From NCBI RefSeq assembly GCF_030272615.1, contig NC_081405.1, forward strand, positions 20,661,047 to 20,725,046: DNA of 64,000 nucleotides, in the 5' to 3' direction. The notes under the pieces are model-generated. The model worked only from the letters and a program-made list of their open reading frames with translations. It had not been told where the DNA came from and did no database searches. A program made the position numbers and the translations under genes. Each line of letters opens with the position of its first letter. Within the stretch, counting starts at the first letter, position 1. Source of the stretch: Cryptomeria japonica (taxonomy: Eukaryota; Streptophyta; Pinopsida; Cupressales; Cupressaceae). Below are positions 54,187 to 64,000 of the stretch, piece after piece.

Positions 54187-55222
54187 TGTAGCCTCCTAAA
54201 ATTGCAACACTTGCAATTTCGACCGCATTTGGGTCTTCACGATGGCGATGCAACACGGAACCTGAATGGAGACCCCGAAACTTGCTTATGACACCAAAAA
54301 CTGCATTTTTCAGCACCTTGGCCTGATCCTCCTTGCACCCTGCTGCCCCTGGAGGTGGGACCATGGTGCCCAGTGCCCTGGTCCCCCAGGACCATGGCGC
54401 CCAACGCCCTGGTCCCTGGCCCTATTTTGGGCCCGGTCTCTTTTGGGGCTTCGGGTCTTTAAGTTTGCAAATTGGAAAATAATATTTCCTGGTCGGCCTA
54501 AGGTCGGGAAAATCAGTCTATTAGCCCTAATTGACAAGTATATAAACTACATTTCCTCTCCCATTTTGGGAGGGAGGAAGACATATGTGTACAAGACGTG
54601 GAAATGATATTCAAGCATTCAAGCATTCCTTCAAGCAATTGAGCATTCTAAATCTCCATTCAAGGCTAAGTGTTGCATTCAAGACAAGGATTCAACCATT
54701 GAAGAGGAGATCACATACAACATACAACATACAAAATACAACATTTACACCTTCGCATGTAAGAATACAAACATTCTTACAACAAGAGACGAACAGATCC
54801 CCCTTCGTTTCGCAGATTTTTCGGAGGACCGTGTGCACGCCGGGCGCCATCGTCCTGTCAACTTTCGCTCAAATTTATAGAACAACACCGTCTCGACATT
54901 TTACTACTAATTCCAGGTCCGCAGCTTCATCCCATATCCCTATCTCTGTTTATAAGCGAATCTTTCCTACTTTACATGCATTCCTAGTTCAATCTTTCTA
55001 TCTACATTCTTTACAAAAGAGGGTATCCTTGATGTCTTAACCCTTGAAACTCATATAGAATCCAATCTTGCATTGCATGGGATTGGATCTTGTGGGTTTC
55101 AACCCCTCTTTTGAATGTAAAGTCTCCCCTAAGTGAAAACCATCAACCCTAGTGACTCTCCCTTCTCTCTCCTTGGAGTTGGGGAGGGGAGAACGACTAG
55201 GGTTCGATTTTTCCACTTTACA
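54187..55222 (+). repeat. Solo LTR inserted in the LARD2 long frame
   Basis: 1036 bp, TGTAGCCTCC...CTTTACA, perfect CCCCT duplication (54182-54186, 55223-55227). It is absent from LARD1. A TATA box (ATATAAAC, 54540) indicates plus orientation. A GC-rich part carries two copies of a CCATGG-containing 31-32 base unit (54358-54416). No coding content. It is the youngest event on this side of the window. Confidence 0.92.
54540..54547 (+). promoter_or_regulatory. TATA box of the 54187 solo LTR
   Basis: ATATAAAC after a GC-rich upstream part, about 680 bases before the LTR end. Confidence 0.5.
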
Positions 55223-56583
55223 CCCCTTTCAACCAAAATTCAAATCAAACCTCATTCAATCAAAATAAAACCTCTTTCACCCAAAATCATACTCCTTTCA
55301 ACCAAAATCAGATCCCTTTCAACCAAAGCCCAAATCAACCATATCTATCCACCATTTCATCATCCCTTGAAGTCACACAAGATCAATCCATGTCATCTCT
55401 ATCTAATAACACAACATCCCAAGGGCTATCCATCGTACAAATCCAATCTAATTCAAGTCATGATTCAAAGGATCTCATTCAAAATCCTTCTTCATCAAAC
55501 CAAAATGTTGAAACCTTCCAACAATCTCCCATGCATCTCCAAACTCCTTCCCCGTGTCAAGAGGATGATCCAAAATTAGAAGAAATGAGTCCTGAAAAAA
55601 ATAAAGATCAAGAACAACCACTTCCATCCTACCCAATTTTTGATCAAGATCCCACTGACCAAGAATTGTATAATGATCCCCTCACTCTTTTCTATTCCAT
55701 TCATAATCAAACCCTTCCATCTCAAGAACAAAGTGTCATTTCAAGTCCCATCCAACATCCACCTCCTAAACAAGATCAATACATCTCTTCCATCCTTCAT
55801 AATAATCCTTTTCCAAGACAAGATCAAAGCATACCTTTACCTTCATGTCCTAAACAAGATCCCATTATTTCTCCAAATCTTGATCAAGGTCCCTCCATCA
55901 CTTCATCTCCATGTCATGATCCTCCATGTTCTTCACAATATTCCCTCTCAAACAAACTTACCATTTCTCCTAGTGATCCCAATCCCTCTACACAAGTTGT
56001 TCATGAACCCCTTATTAATGAAATCACCAATCCAGATCATACTACATAGAGCAACTTGTCAACAATTGTATGTGAGCTATCATCACATGCCAAAGTGGTG
56101 ACAGAAACAAGCATGGTACCAGCTAATGAAATCAACACCCAAATTATTTCATCATCTTCTTCAAGCACAAGCATAATACCAACTAATGATATCAACACCT
56201 GGTTGGTTTCATCATTCTCTTCAAGTGCATCAATAGAAACAAAAATAACACCCTCTCATGTCACAAATTTGAAACAAAAATCAATTTGTCTCATATACCT
56301 ACACTTGATAGATTGGGGGCAAGAGAATCTACCATAGTTGGATTGCATTGAAAATGATAATGCTATAGCAGAATTCATGGGTTCCAGAGATGGATTTCCA
56401 TCCGATGATCCACAAAATTCAAAAACTAATAAAATCAATATTGGAGATGTTGAACGTATACACTTAGTCGAGTCCTTATATCCTATTGGAAAAGGCATCT
56501 TTATCCGACTCTTCAAACAAAGACCAATGAACTATCTACATAAAATCTACATCGACCCTATGAACAACATGCACCTTAAATGA

Positions 56584-59329
56584 CATTATACCTAAGGGTT
56601 GGGTTAGTTTAGGTTTTATTTTCCACATTGCATATCATATTATGCAAAGCATTGCATTGCATATAGTTTCTTTCCAGGCACAGCATATTCATAAGTCACA
56701 TTTGTAAAGTTTCCGTATTTTCATATAGCAACACCAATAAAACAAGGCAACTGTCCTAGATTATCATCTATTTGCATTCAAGAGAAGCAAGGGTCATCTC
56801 CTTTTTTAGATATTAGGACATGAAGTCTTTGAGGTTCTAAGGTCATTCATTGTTAACATTACCTCGTGACAACACTTTACTTATGGTTGGGTAGCGATTT
56901 CACTATTTAAGACTTGTTAACCCAAAATCTATCAATTGCTATATCTCAAACATATTAAGAAGATCTCTAATTCATTCTAGACACCTAGTTGATCATATGA
57001 CTAGTGAAAAATCTAAAATTCTACTTCAATGCCGCTGTAATTGTCACACCCAAGTAGGTTTTATTACTTACAAAGTCAAGGCAAGAAAAAAAAAAGAAAA
57101 AGAAAATACTATGCCAAATTCATCTCAAGGCAAAAGAGCAATGATATATAACCGAAATATCATACATGCAAGTGCGACAAAATGCTTGACTATGGGAACA
57201 TGCAAGTAACTCCATCAGGGCTATGAATGCCTACTGACAATGGAGCAATATTTGAGAAATTACAGTCTATAACCTCATCAGAGCTCTCAAGGCTTGCTGG
57301 CAGTGAGACTCTATTCGGGATGCTTTTGAAGTTAGGATAATCAATGTAGCTAGTCATATAGGATGCTAAGGATCTTTAGTGAACACAAGAGCATGAATTA
57401 ACTCATCTGCACACACATGGGTAAAAGAAGATCAAAGTTTTAAGAATCAATGGGGAAGTTTTTCGCGTCTCCATTTGTAAATCCTAGTCACTAAGTGTGT
57501 TGAGTTGAATGTTCCAAAGGGCCTTAGGGATCGATTGATCGCTTATTTATGAAACATTTTGCACCTCTAATTCAATTGGTGTATTACAAATGATACAAAA
57601 AACACTATCAACCTTGTTCGAATAGGAAATGCATCTTCATCATGCATATTGCATTAACATAGGTCATGTCAAAAATTCATTGTCTCCACATGCATTCTAC
57701 AGATCATCATGTCCTACAGGTCTGCACATTGGGGGCATAACTAAAAAAATCCTAAAAAACATATAAAGTCCTAAAAAATTCCTAAAAAATCATAAAAAGT
57801 CTTGAAAAAATCCTAAAAATCATAATAAAGTCCTAAAAAAAATCCTAAAAATCATTAAATGTCATGAAAAAACCCTTAAAAATCAAAAAATCAAAAAAAT
57901 CAAAAACTAAAAAATCAAAGCAAAGAAACCATAGACCATCCATCAAATGAAATCAACAACGGAAAAACTCTCCAAGTCTACATTCAAACTGATCACATGT
58001 CTTGTTAATCAATTTATCGATCAAACTCTATCAAACATCAACATGTCTTACACAGGGTATTCACTCTCTCAAACCAAACATTCCTATCAATGATCACACA
58101 AATCAAAACAATGACATAGATCAATATGACTGTTGGATTTTATCCAAGTTAGTCTTATATTTATCAATTGATGACAGGTCATGTTTCATCAAATCGAAAA
58201 CATTGGAAAAATCAATAAAAAATCCAAAAACATTAGAAAGTCCTTCAAAAAACCAAAAACATTCGAAAAGAGTCGTGAAAAAATCAAAAACATCTACAAA
58301 ATGTCCTGAAAAAATCATCCAAAACCATTCAAATATCGATCTACATAATCCAAAAACATCGAAAAAGCTCTTGGAAAAGAACTAAAAATAAAAAATCAAT
58401 CAATCAGAAAAACTTGCAATAAAATGTCTTGTGAGAAACAAATACCCTAGCAGATGTCCAGCAAGCGCTTTGCACGAAGTTAACAAAGGATACGACTATC
58501 TAGTCAAACATCTGCAATTAATTGATCAAACTGTCTTATCAATCATATCATATCCATATCAAAGTGATCATTATCTTATCTTAAACAGAAGAGGATACAC
58601 ACGAAATCAGACAGGTCAGTCTTAAACGGGGTCCGCAACTTTTTGAGATTAGACATTATCAACCATCACATCAAGCAACTGAGAACGAAGGCACAAGGTC
58701 AGTATAGCTGCTGAATTTTGTTCGGGTCGGTCTTTATCTTTTATCATTTGGCAACAGATTATGTTCCAATGCTACTCAAGGATGTCCACAAGTGACTAGA
58801 GGAGTCGTGATGGGCATTATCTTTTTCTTTGTTTGCTGCTTGTCTACTATGTGTTTGTTTATACAATGAGATATCTTTACATCTTGGTTCCTTATATCCT
58901 GATGTGCTAAGCTTCATTGTTCAATAATAAGGCTCAGTGATGAATATATATTGTGCGATAAAATAAATGACACAGGTTTGTGATTCATTCAATTCTCATC
59001 TCATTTGTTTATTGTTAGTTTGCCGATTCTTTTCCCATCATCTCTTTCTAAATCATTTTATATGATCTAACATTATTCTATTTCATTCTAAGAAACATTC
59101 TCTCATATTCTATCTCAATGTCATCTTCACATCACCCATCTCTATCTCTAATCAACTAACCATTCTACTATTATTTCATCTCACATTCTTCTTTTTTTGA
59201 GAGATTATTCATGTCTTTAATGCACAAACAATCTCTCGAGGGGGCATTACACCCTAAGTATCATCGGGACATATTGGGGCAAATTTTTTTTCCTTTTTCT
59301 TTGAAACAACATCATTCCGACATTGTCTC
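56584..59329 (+). other. LARD2 3' internal region, mostly non-coding
   Basis: Collinear with LARD1 24168-28487 without the LINE. It holds the candidate small frame at 56997-57209 (MTSEKS, CNCHTQVGFITYK), A-rich arrays at 57740-57910 and 58190-58390, and the conserved GGGGTCCGCAACTTT segment near 58628. No pol domain. Confidence 0.6.
57740..58395 (+). repeat. LARD2 A-rich minisatellites
   Basis: Two blocks (57740-57910, AAAGTCCTAAAAAAAATCC type; 58190-58390, AAAAACATTCGAAAAGAGTC type) flank a unique segment. The reading frames through them are low complexity. Confidence 0.75.
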
Positions 59330-59342
59330 AAAGAGGGGCAAA
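59330..59342 (+). other. LARD2 polypurine tract
   Basis: AAAGAGGGGCAAA, identical to LARD1. Confidence 0.85.
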
Positions 59343-60389
59343 TGTAGACACCTAAAAATGTCTCATTGATCATGTACTAATTATTCCTCTAATTGATTAA
59401 ATAATTCTTTAATGATTTAATTAAGTTAATTAATCATATTCTTCTAATTGCATTATCCTATTTCTTATTCTATCATCATCTAATCATTAACCCTTTTCTA
59501 AATATTAATTAAATATTATTATTTAATTAATTATGATTTAATCCTTTAAATTAAATAATCTTTATTATTTAATTAAAGTCCATTTCTAAAATAATTAAAT
59601 AGTTTCTTTAAATTATTCAATTAACTAATTAATTCTTCTAGTTCTTCAAATTCTAATATCATTTAATTTCATTTTCTTCTAATTTCTTCCAAATTCAAAT
59701 ACATGTGCATGATTTCAAAAACCAAATTGAAAATCAAAGTCAAGTTCTAAATATATTCAAATGCTAAATTGAATTAAATGAATTCAATTATTTGAATAAA
59801 TTTCATGCAAAGATTAAATTGAAAATCTAAGTTAAAATGCACGAACATGCTAAATTAATTAATTAAATCATTTATCTCTCTAGTCTCTATTTCCATCTTT
59901 TAGTTCTCTTTGTCATCTTCTTTATTTCCTCCAATCATTCTTTTTCTTCTTTTAGTTAGCTTTTTCTCAATCAGTTGACTCAATTAATATATTGAATCTA
60001 TTATGTTTCACCTCCAAGTCAGCAGTTCAATTATCAATTTTCATGTGAGCTCACTTGAGTTCCGCCTCTTGATCAATCTATTCCACCTTTCAATCAATCT
60101 CATCCTAAAATCTATAAATTGAGCATTAAATCCTCACAATTCCTCTAGATCACGAACTTTGAATCTTTGTGTCAATTGCAGGTTGCTAGTGCAATATCTG
60201 AGAGCCATCGTACCACAAAGAGAAGAAGAACAATGGAAGCTATGACGCATAATAGGGAGTTTCATATTGCTTAATTTAATTCCATTTTGCATCTATTTCA
60301 TTGGTTTTATGTTCGAATTGCTTAGATAGTTAAGGATTTGTGATCGTCCTTATTTCCTATTTAGCAATGGTGTATTTGAGCATGCTACA
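59343..60389 (+). repeat. LARD2 3' LTR
   Basis: 1047 bp, TGTAGACACC...GCTACA, TATA box CTATAAATT at 60112-60120. It is close to its 5' partner, with few indels. Confidence 0.9.
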
Positions 60390-60394
60390 ATAGG

Positions 60395-61955
60395 TTGGCA
60401 AGTGTGATGACCGGTTTAGGGGCTCTCACTTGATGAAGAGAAGTGCAGACATGATGCTTAACTGACAAAGTGAGAGATATCGACAAGGTTAGAGAACCGA
60501 CAGAAAAGGACCGGTTGTGTGGTTGGCCGGTGATCCTATCCAGACCAACACAAATGACCTAGCAAAGGTGGATGTCGACAAAGTAGCCACATGGAGTTGA
60601 AGTGGCAAGCTTGCATGCACAAGTCGGTGTGGTGTGTTGGTGAAGTGTCTGTCAGCGAGGTAGTTGACATTTATGTCGACTGTGTGATTCATGCGATGTG
60701 TAGCAGAGGTTTGCGGCTCGAGGTCAAACGGACAACAGAGATCCAGGATAGACTATTTGACTAGATCAAGGTAGGTGTAGGAATCTGCCAAACCATTCTT
60801 GGTGATCGACCGAGGGATCTGTTGACAGATTAAATGCAAACTGCTAAATATGGAAGGTGTGTTCTGGAAGGCATGATAATGGTGGTGCTGATTGATGAGT
60901 TGTAGATCATCAATCAAGGTGATAAGATCTGATGAGATCGGATTGGATTTTGTTTGCCTCAGGGTTGATGAAGAAACCCTAACTGCCTAAAGTTTGAATT
61001 GGTTTTTGGCGGGAAGACTTGTTTATAAATATGCAAGTCAAAATCGATGAAATGGGCTACTGTTGAATGATAGAGTGGTGTTGCTAGTGAAAAAGGAAAA
61101 TCAATCAAGTGCTCAACAAGAAGAAGAAGAAGAGATTGGGTGTGAGAGAGAACAGGGTTGAAGAGTTCAACCGACAATAATGTGGCAACCGGTAGTCTGC
61201 CATTGAGTCTGAGAGAGGATTATATCGGTGGTGATAGAACCGACAGAGGAGAGGTAAAGAAGATTGCAGAAAAGAGAAGAGCACGGTGAGAAACATAAGA
61301 GAACCGGTAAGCTGAGTACTGGCAATAATTAGATAGTGGATATCTGACTGAGTGAAGAAGACCGGTGCTGATAAGAAGCAATGTAATAGAGAGGAAGGAG
61401 AACTGAAAGAGAGAAGAACCAATAAAGGTGAAGAAGAAGCTGGACCGGTAAGGTTGTAGCAGGAGATAAGGTTCCAGCAGTGAGAGGGTGAGCAAAGAAC
61501 CAACATCGAATTGGATAGAGGATCCGGTGAAGAGATTTGCAGAAGAGTTACAAAGTTCATTTGTAACAAGGCTATTACTTTTGTAATTGATTATGTTCAT
61601 TAAAGATCACTGAGTTGGAGCTTGGTGCAAGGGTTGGTGCTCCTTGGGTTGGTTCCCTAAATCAAGGGTTGGTTCTCTAAACATTGTAATCAAATTTCTA
61701 TTGTGAGGCTGGTTTGGAGAAGTAGACTCCACCAGCATTTCTCACTGAGGTTTTTCCCATCTTGGGTTTTCCTCATATATACTAGTGTCATGTGATGTGC
61801 CCTTGTGTATGCTTACATTGCACTGTCTTGGTTTATCTTATCAGCAGGGTTTCTAAGTATTGGGATGTTAATCAATACACATACTTAGGAGATTAAGGGT
61901 GAAGAAATTGGAAACCATTGATTCACCCCCTCTAAGTGGTATGTTGTGTCTAACA
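60395..61955 (+). other. Right part of S2, non-coding
   Basis: CCGGT-rich sequence with GAAGAAGA purine runs around 61120-61460. Minus-strand frames there (Ser/Leu-rich) are by-products of the purine strand. A TATA-like TTTATAAATATG lies at 61022. Confidence 0.5.
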
Positions 61956-62560
61956 GGAACCAAGTCCATGCAATGACTGATACTCCTCACAGATGGTAAT
62001 CCATTAGGTACATTATCTGAAATGATGTCCTCATATTCTATCAACGAATATTTTATCTCCTCTGGTTGTCCTTCTTCATACTTCGGATTTTCAATCTTCT
62101 TAGGAACTAAGGCAAAACACATATTCTCATGTCTCATCCCATCCAGGAATTTCCTTCCATCTACCAAACAAATTCTAGCATTAGTACAAACTTAACTCTT
62201 CAAAAGTTCTTCCAAAGGAAACAAGCTTTGTTTCATCCCATTTGCAACAATAGTATATATATATTCCATCATGCATTGCTTGTCTATCATACTGCCAAGG
62301 TCTACCCAACAAGATATGACATACATCCATAGGCATAATATCACACAAAACTTCATCATGATAAGATCTAATCTTCAATTTTACCAAACATCGTTCACTT
62401 ATCAATACCTTATGATCATCTTGAATCCATGCTATTTGATAGGGCTTAGGGTGTTTCATTCGTTCCAAATTTAGCTTATTCACCATCTCTTCTGAAACAA
62501 GGTTATCTATACTACCATTGTCAATTATAACTTTACAACACTTACTGGCTACTTTTCATC
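61956..62560 (-). pseudogene. Chromovirus protease and protease-RT linker
   Basis: The protease motif is VIIDNGSIDNLVSEEMVNKL near 62530-62470; the expected Ser/Gly position after Asp is Asn. MPMDVCHILLGRPWQYDR is the second conserved block. After a frame change, 62167-61956 reads FALVPKKIE and ISHCMDLVP, which joins the RT start GASLPNKAA beyond S2. Confidence 0.85.
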
Positions 62561-63749
62561 TTGTATTGAAAAAATTCTTCCTATATAAGGGTTCTTGCTC
62601 TCCTCCGTTATGGTACACTGCTCTTCTCATCATCAACAACTCTCCATCCTCCAGTCTATCAGCTGATCTAGTAGATTCTTCTTCCGCCAATGCTGCTCTT
62701 CCATAGTTCTTTGTCTTCTTACATTGAAAAGCACGCCATTTTTCTTCACCATATTTAAAGCAGGTTCCTCTAAACACACTATTTTCCTATATTCTGTCTT
62801 CTTTTCTATAACCCTCATTCTGATAACCATCATTTTCTTTTCTCTAGTAAAAAATTATGTCATCCCTCCAACATGAATTATCATCTCTGCTAATCTCTTT
62901 GTCTTTATTTTGATTTGCATAGGCTCCTCTTCCTTCGATATAGGTTCTTCCTCCTTGAAATATTCCTCCTCTACCTCTTTGCTTCTACTTATGTCTTTTA
63001 TTCAACTTCTCCTCCACCTTCAAGACATATTGATAAGCCTCCTCAACACTCTGTAACTTGATTAAACTAAGTTCATCTTGTATAGACATTTGCAACCCAT
63101 TCAAATATCTAGCGACTTGTTCAATCTCGTCATTGGTGTGTCTGGATATGATATTCAACTTGTAGAATGCTTTTGTATACTCCTTCACACTAGATTCCTT
63201 TTGCTTCAGGTTTTGCTACTTCTGAAACAAATTCACTTGAAAATCAACGAGCATGAATTTTGACTTCAACTTGCTAACCATCCACTCCCAAGATTTAATC
63301 TTTTATTTACCTCTTCTTTGTCTATCTACCTACAAATGTTCCCACCATAGAGACACATGTCCTTTCAACTTGGTACAAGCATATTTAACCTTTTTGTCTT
63401 CAACTATGCTCTGAAAATCAAAATACTTTTCCATCTTCCTGATCGAATTAAACAATTCATCTGAATCTAACTTGCCATCATAATCTGATGGATTAAAATA
63501 TGGTCTAGTATTCACTCTAGTCAAGACTCTTAGAAATATCTCTTCTTCCAGATTGACCATTGGTTGATTTGCTCCTTCATCTCTTGCCTCTACTTCCTCT
63601 TCGTCATCTCTCACATCTTCAACATGTCAACCTATTCTCTGGGCTGTTTCAATAGCTTCCAATCGGGCTGCAATTCCTCTCAACATTTCCATCACATCAG
63701 GGTCTGCATTTCCATGTGTTCCACCACTTCTAGCATTTCTCTGGGCCAT
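62561..63749 (-). pseudogene. Chromovirus Gag
   Basis: ATG 63749 (MAQRNARSGG) opens the frame shared with the protease. A stop lies near 63626. The capsid part reads TRPYFNPSDYDGKLDSDELF and GHVSLWWEHL, then ARYLNGLQMSIQDELSLI and VEEAYQYVLKVEEKL. The zinc knuckle near 62770 is degraded: CFKYGEEKWRAFQC has Tyr for the second Cys and Trp for the His. Confidence 0.85.
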
Positions 63750-63845
63750 CATATGCAAGACCTTTGCAGCTGTGGATAGATCCTCAATTTCTCCACCCCA
63801 CAACAAAATTCTTCAAGGACTCGGCAATCTTTGGAATGAAAAATT

Positions 63846-63857
63846 GCTCTAATACCA
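63846..63857 (-). other. Chromovirus primer-binding site
   Basis: TGGTATTAGAGC on the minus strand, two bases from the LTR; initiator-methionine type. Confidence 0.85.
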
Positions 63858-63859
63858 CT

Positions 63860-64000
63860 TGAAGTAGTCACAACAGGAGAGTCCTCAAGGAGAATAGTCC
63901 AAACCGTGCAGCAAGAGTAAACACAACAGAAGCAAAACAATGTGATCAAGGTAATGCAAAATTAGACTTACATTATATCATGGACTTCAAATACAAATTG
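63860..64000 (-). repeat. Chromovirus 5' LTR, cut by the window edge
   Basis: TGAAGTAGTCACAACAGGAG matches the left LTR start at 45467. Only the last 141 bases (in element orientation) are visible. Confidence 0.85.

Larger units (their letters stand above)
53652..56583 (+). pseudogene. Long LARD-family protein, second copy, interrupted
   Basis: ATG 53652 starts MDWNYIFHREGG. An extra T in a T-run near 53959 shifts the frame by one. The 54187-55222 solo LTR with its 5-bp duplication adds 1041 bases, a multiple of three. The frame then continues with stops only at 56047 and 56335, ending at 56583. Without insert and extra base it is about 630 codons. Shared features with LARD1 are IETLAQQIKTLQQQ, the NQSPNQNSHQ repeats, FDQDPTDQE and INIGDVERIHLVESLYPIG. 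Disabling mutations differ from those in LARD1, so both derive from an intact ancestor. Unknown function. Confidence 0.6.
50015..60389 (+). mobile_element. LARD2, second long non-autonomous element
   Basis: LTRs are 50015-51079 and 59343-60389; PBS TTTTGGTGAACCTGACGTGA at 51080; PPT AAAGAGGGGCAAA at 59330-59342. Flanks are GTAGG (50010-50014) and ATAGG (60390-60394). It is collinear with LARD1 except for shorter LTRs, no LINE, and a solo LTR at 54187. The internal region is about 8.3 kb with no pol. Confidence 0.92.
49055..61955 (+). repeat. S2, solo-LTR-like unit interrupted by LARD2
   Basis: Perfect GGAAC flanks (49050-49054, 61956-61960) and restored chromovirus codons prove one insertion. 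Outside LARD2 it comprises 49055-50014 and 60395-61955, about 2.5 kb. It begins TATTGGCATTG (expected TG mutated to TA) and ends TCACCCCCTC...GTGTCTAACA, which resembles the end of the S1/gag-only LTRs. CCGGT words are common. No frame looks coding. TATA-like sites at 49592 and 61022 leave open whether it is one long LTR or a fused pair. Confidence 0.65.
45467..64000 (-). mobile_element. Ty3/gypsy chromovirus, interrupted, right end outside the window
   Basis: Minus-strand order: LTR (64000-63860), PBS, gag from 63749, protease (62560-62180), then the S2 insertion (61955-49055), RT and RNase H (49054-47621), integrase (47524-46780), chromodomain (about 46490-46370), LTR (46290-45467). The host codons for LVPGASLPNKAA join across S2 with a GGAAC duplication. 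Multiple stops make it inactive. The chromodomain and initiator-methionine PBS identify a chromovirus. Confidence 0.9.

Noticed and set aside
61105-61600. Two overlapping minus-strand Leu/Ser-rich frames
   Set aside because: They are the complement of purine-rich GAAGAAGA sequence in S2; no conserved motif.
1-64000. tRNA, rRNA, snRNA or host genes
   Set aside because: No cloverleaf boxes, rRNA-like sequence or exon-intron gene with recognisable product was seen on either strand. Cannot be excluded without a proper scan.

Overview
The window is 64 kb of AT-rich plant nuclear DNA made almost entirely of nested retrotransposons. I find no host gene, tRNA or rRNA. The density of Ty1/copia and Ty3/gypsy elements, the long non-autonomous elements and the absence of genes suggest a large seed-plant genome. 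A gymnosperm is my best guess, but that is an inference and nothing in the sequence proves it.

Layout, left to right. (1) 1-8825: the LTR and leader of an old copia element (A) are split by a minus-oriented solo LTR (S1, 603-8220). S1 is itself split by a complete, apparently coding-competent copia element (1375-7783; 792-bp LTRs, perfect AGAAT duplication, one 1313-codon gag-pol frame). (2) 8826-15110: a decayed minus-strand gypsy element with an extra RNase H domain between protease and reverse transcriptase. (3) 15158-37693: a decayed copia element (B) cut into three pieces by a long non-autonomous element (LARD1, 18049-29864, which carries a 5'-truncated LINE at 26675-28404) and by a minus-strand gag-only element (30324-37245, perfect CAAAG duplication). 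(4) 37694-41383: a relic copia element (C) with a hairpin-bearing minisatellite before its 3' LTR. (5) 41384-43690: an unrecognised minus-strand pseudogene and a possible minus promoter. (6) 43691-45466: the 5' LTR and leader of another element related to the LARD family. (7) 45467-64000: a minus-strand chromovirus (gag, PR, RT/RNase H, IN, chromodomain) running off the right edge. It is split by a long solo-LTR-like unit (S2, 49055-61955), which is split by LARD2 (50015-60389), which is split by a solo LTR (54187-55222).

Target-site duplications support eight insertions, so the relative order is readable. Chromovirus is older than S2, S2 older than LARD2, and LARD2 older than the 54187 LTR. 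Copia B is older than LARD1, which is older than the LINE. Copia A is older than S1, which is older than the intact copia.

The most interesting content is in the two LARD copies. They lack recognisable pol genes, yet both carry the same long Pro/Gln/Asn/Ser-rich reading frame (about 630-680 codons). Both also carry a small reading frame (about 60-80 codons) whose differences are mostly synonymous. That small frame is bracketed on both sides by arrays of a degenerate 11-mer. Each copy has its own disabling mutations, so these look like fossils of real retroelement proteins that I do not recognise.
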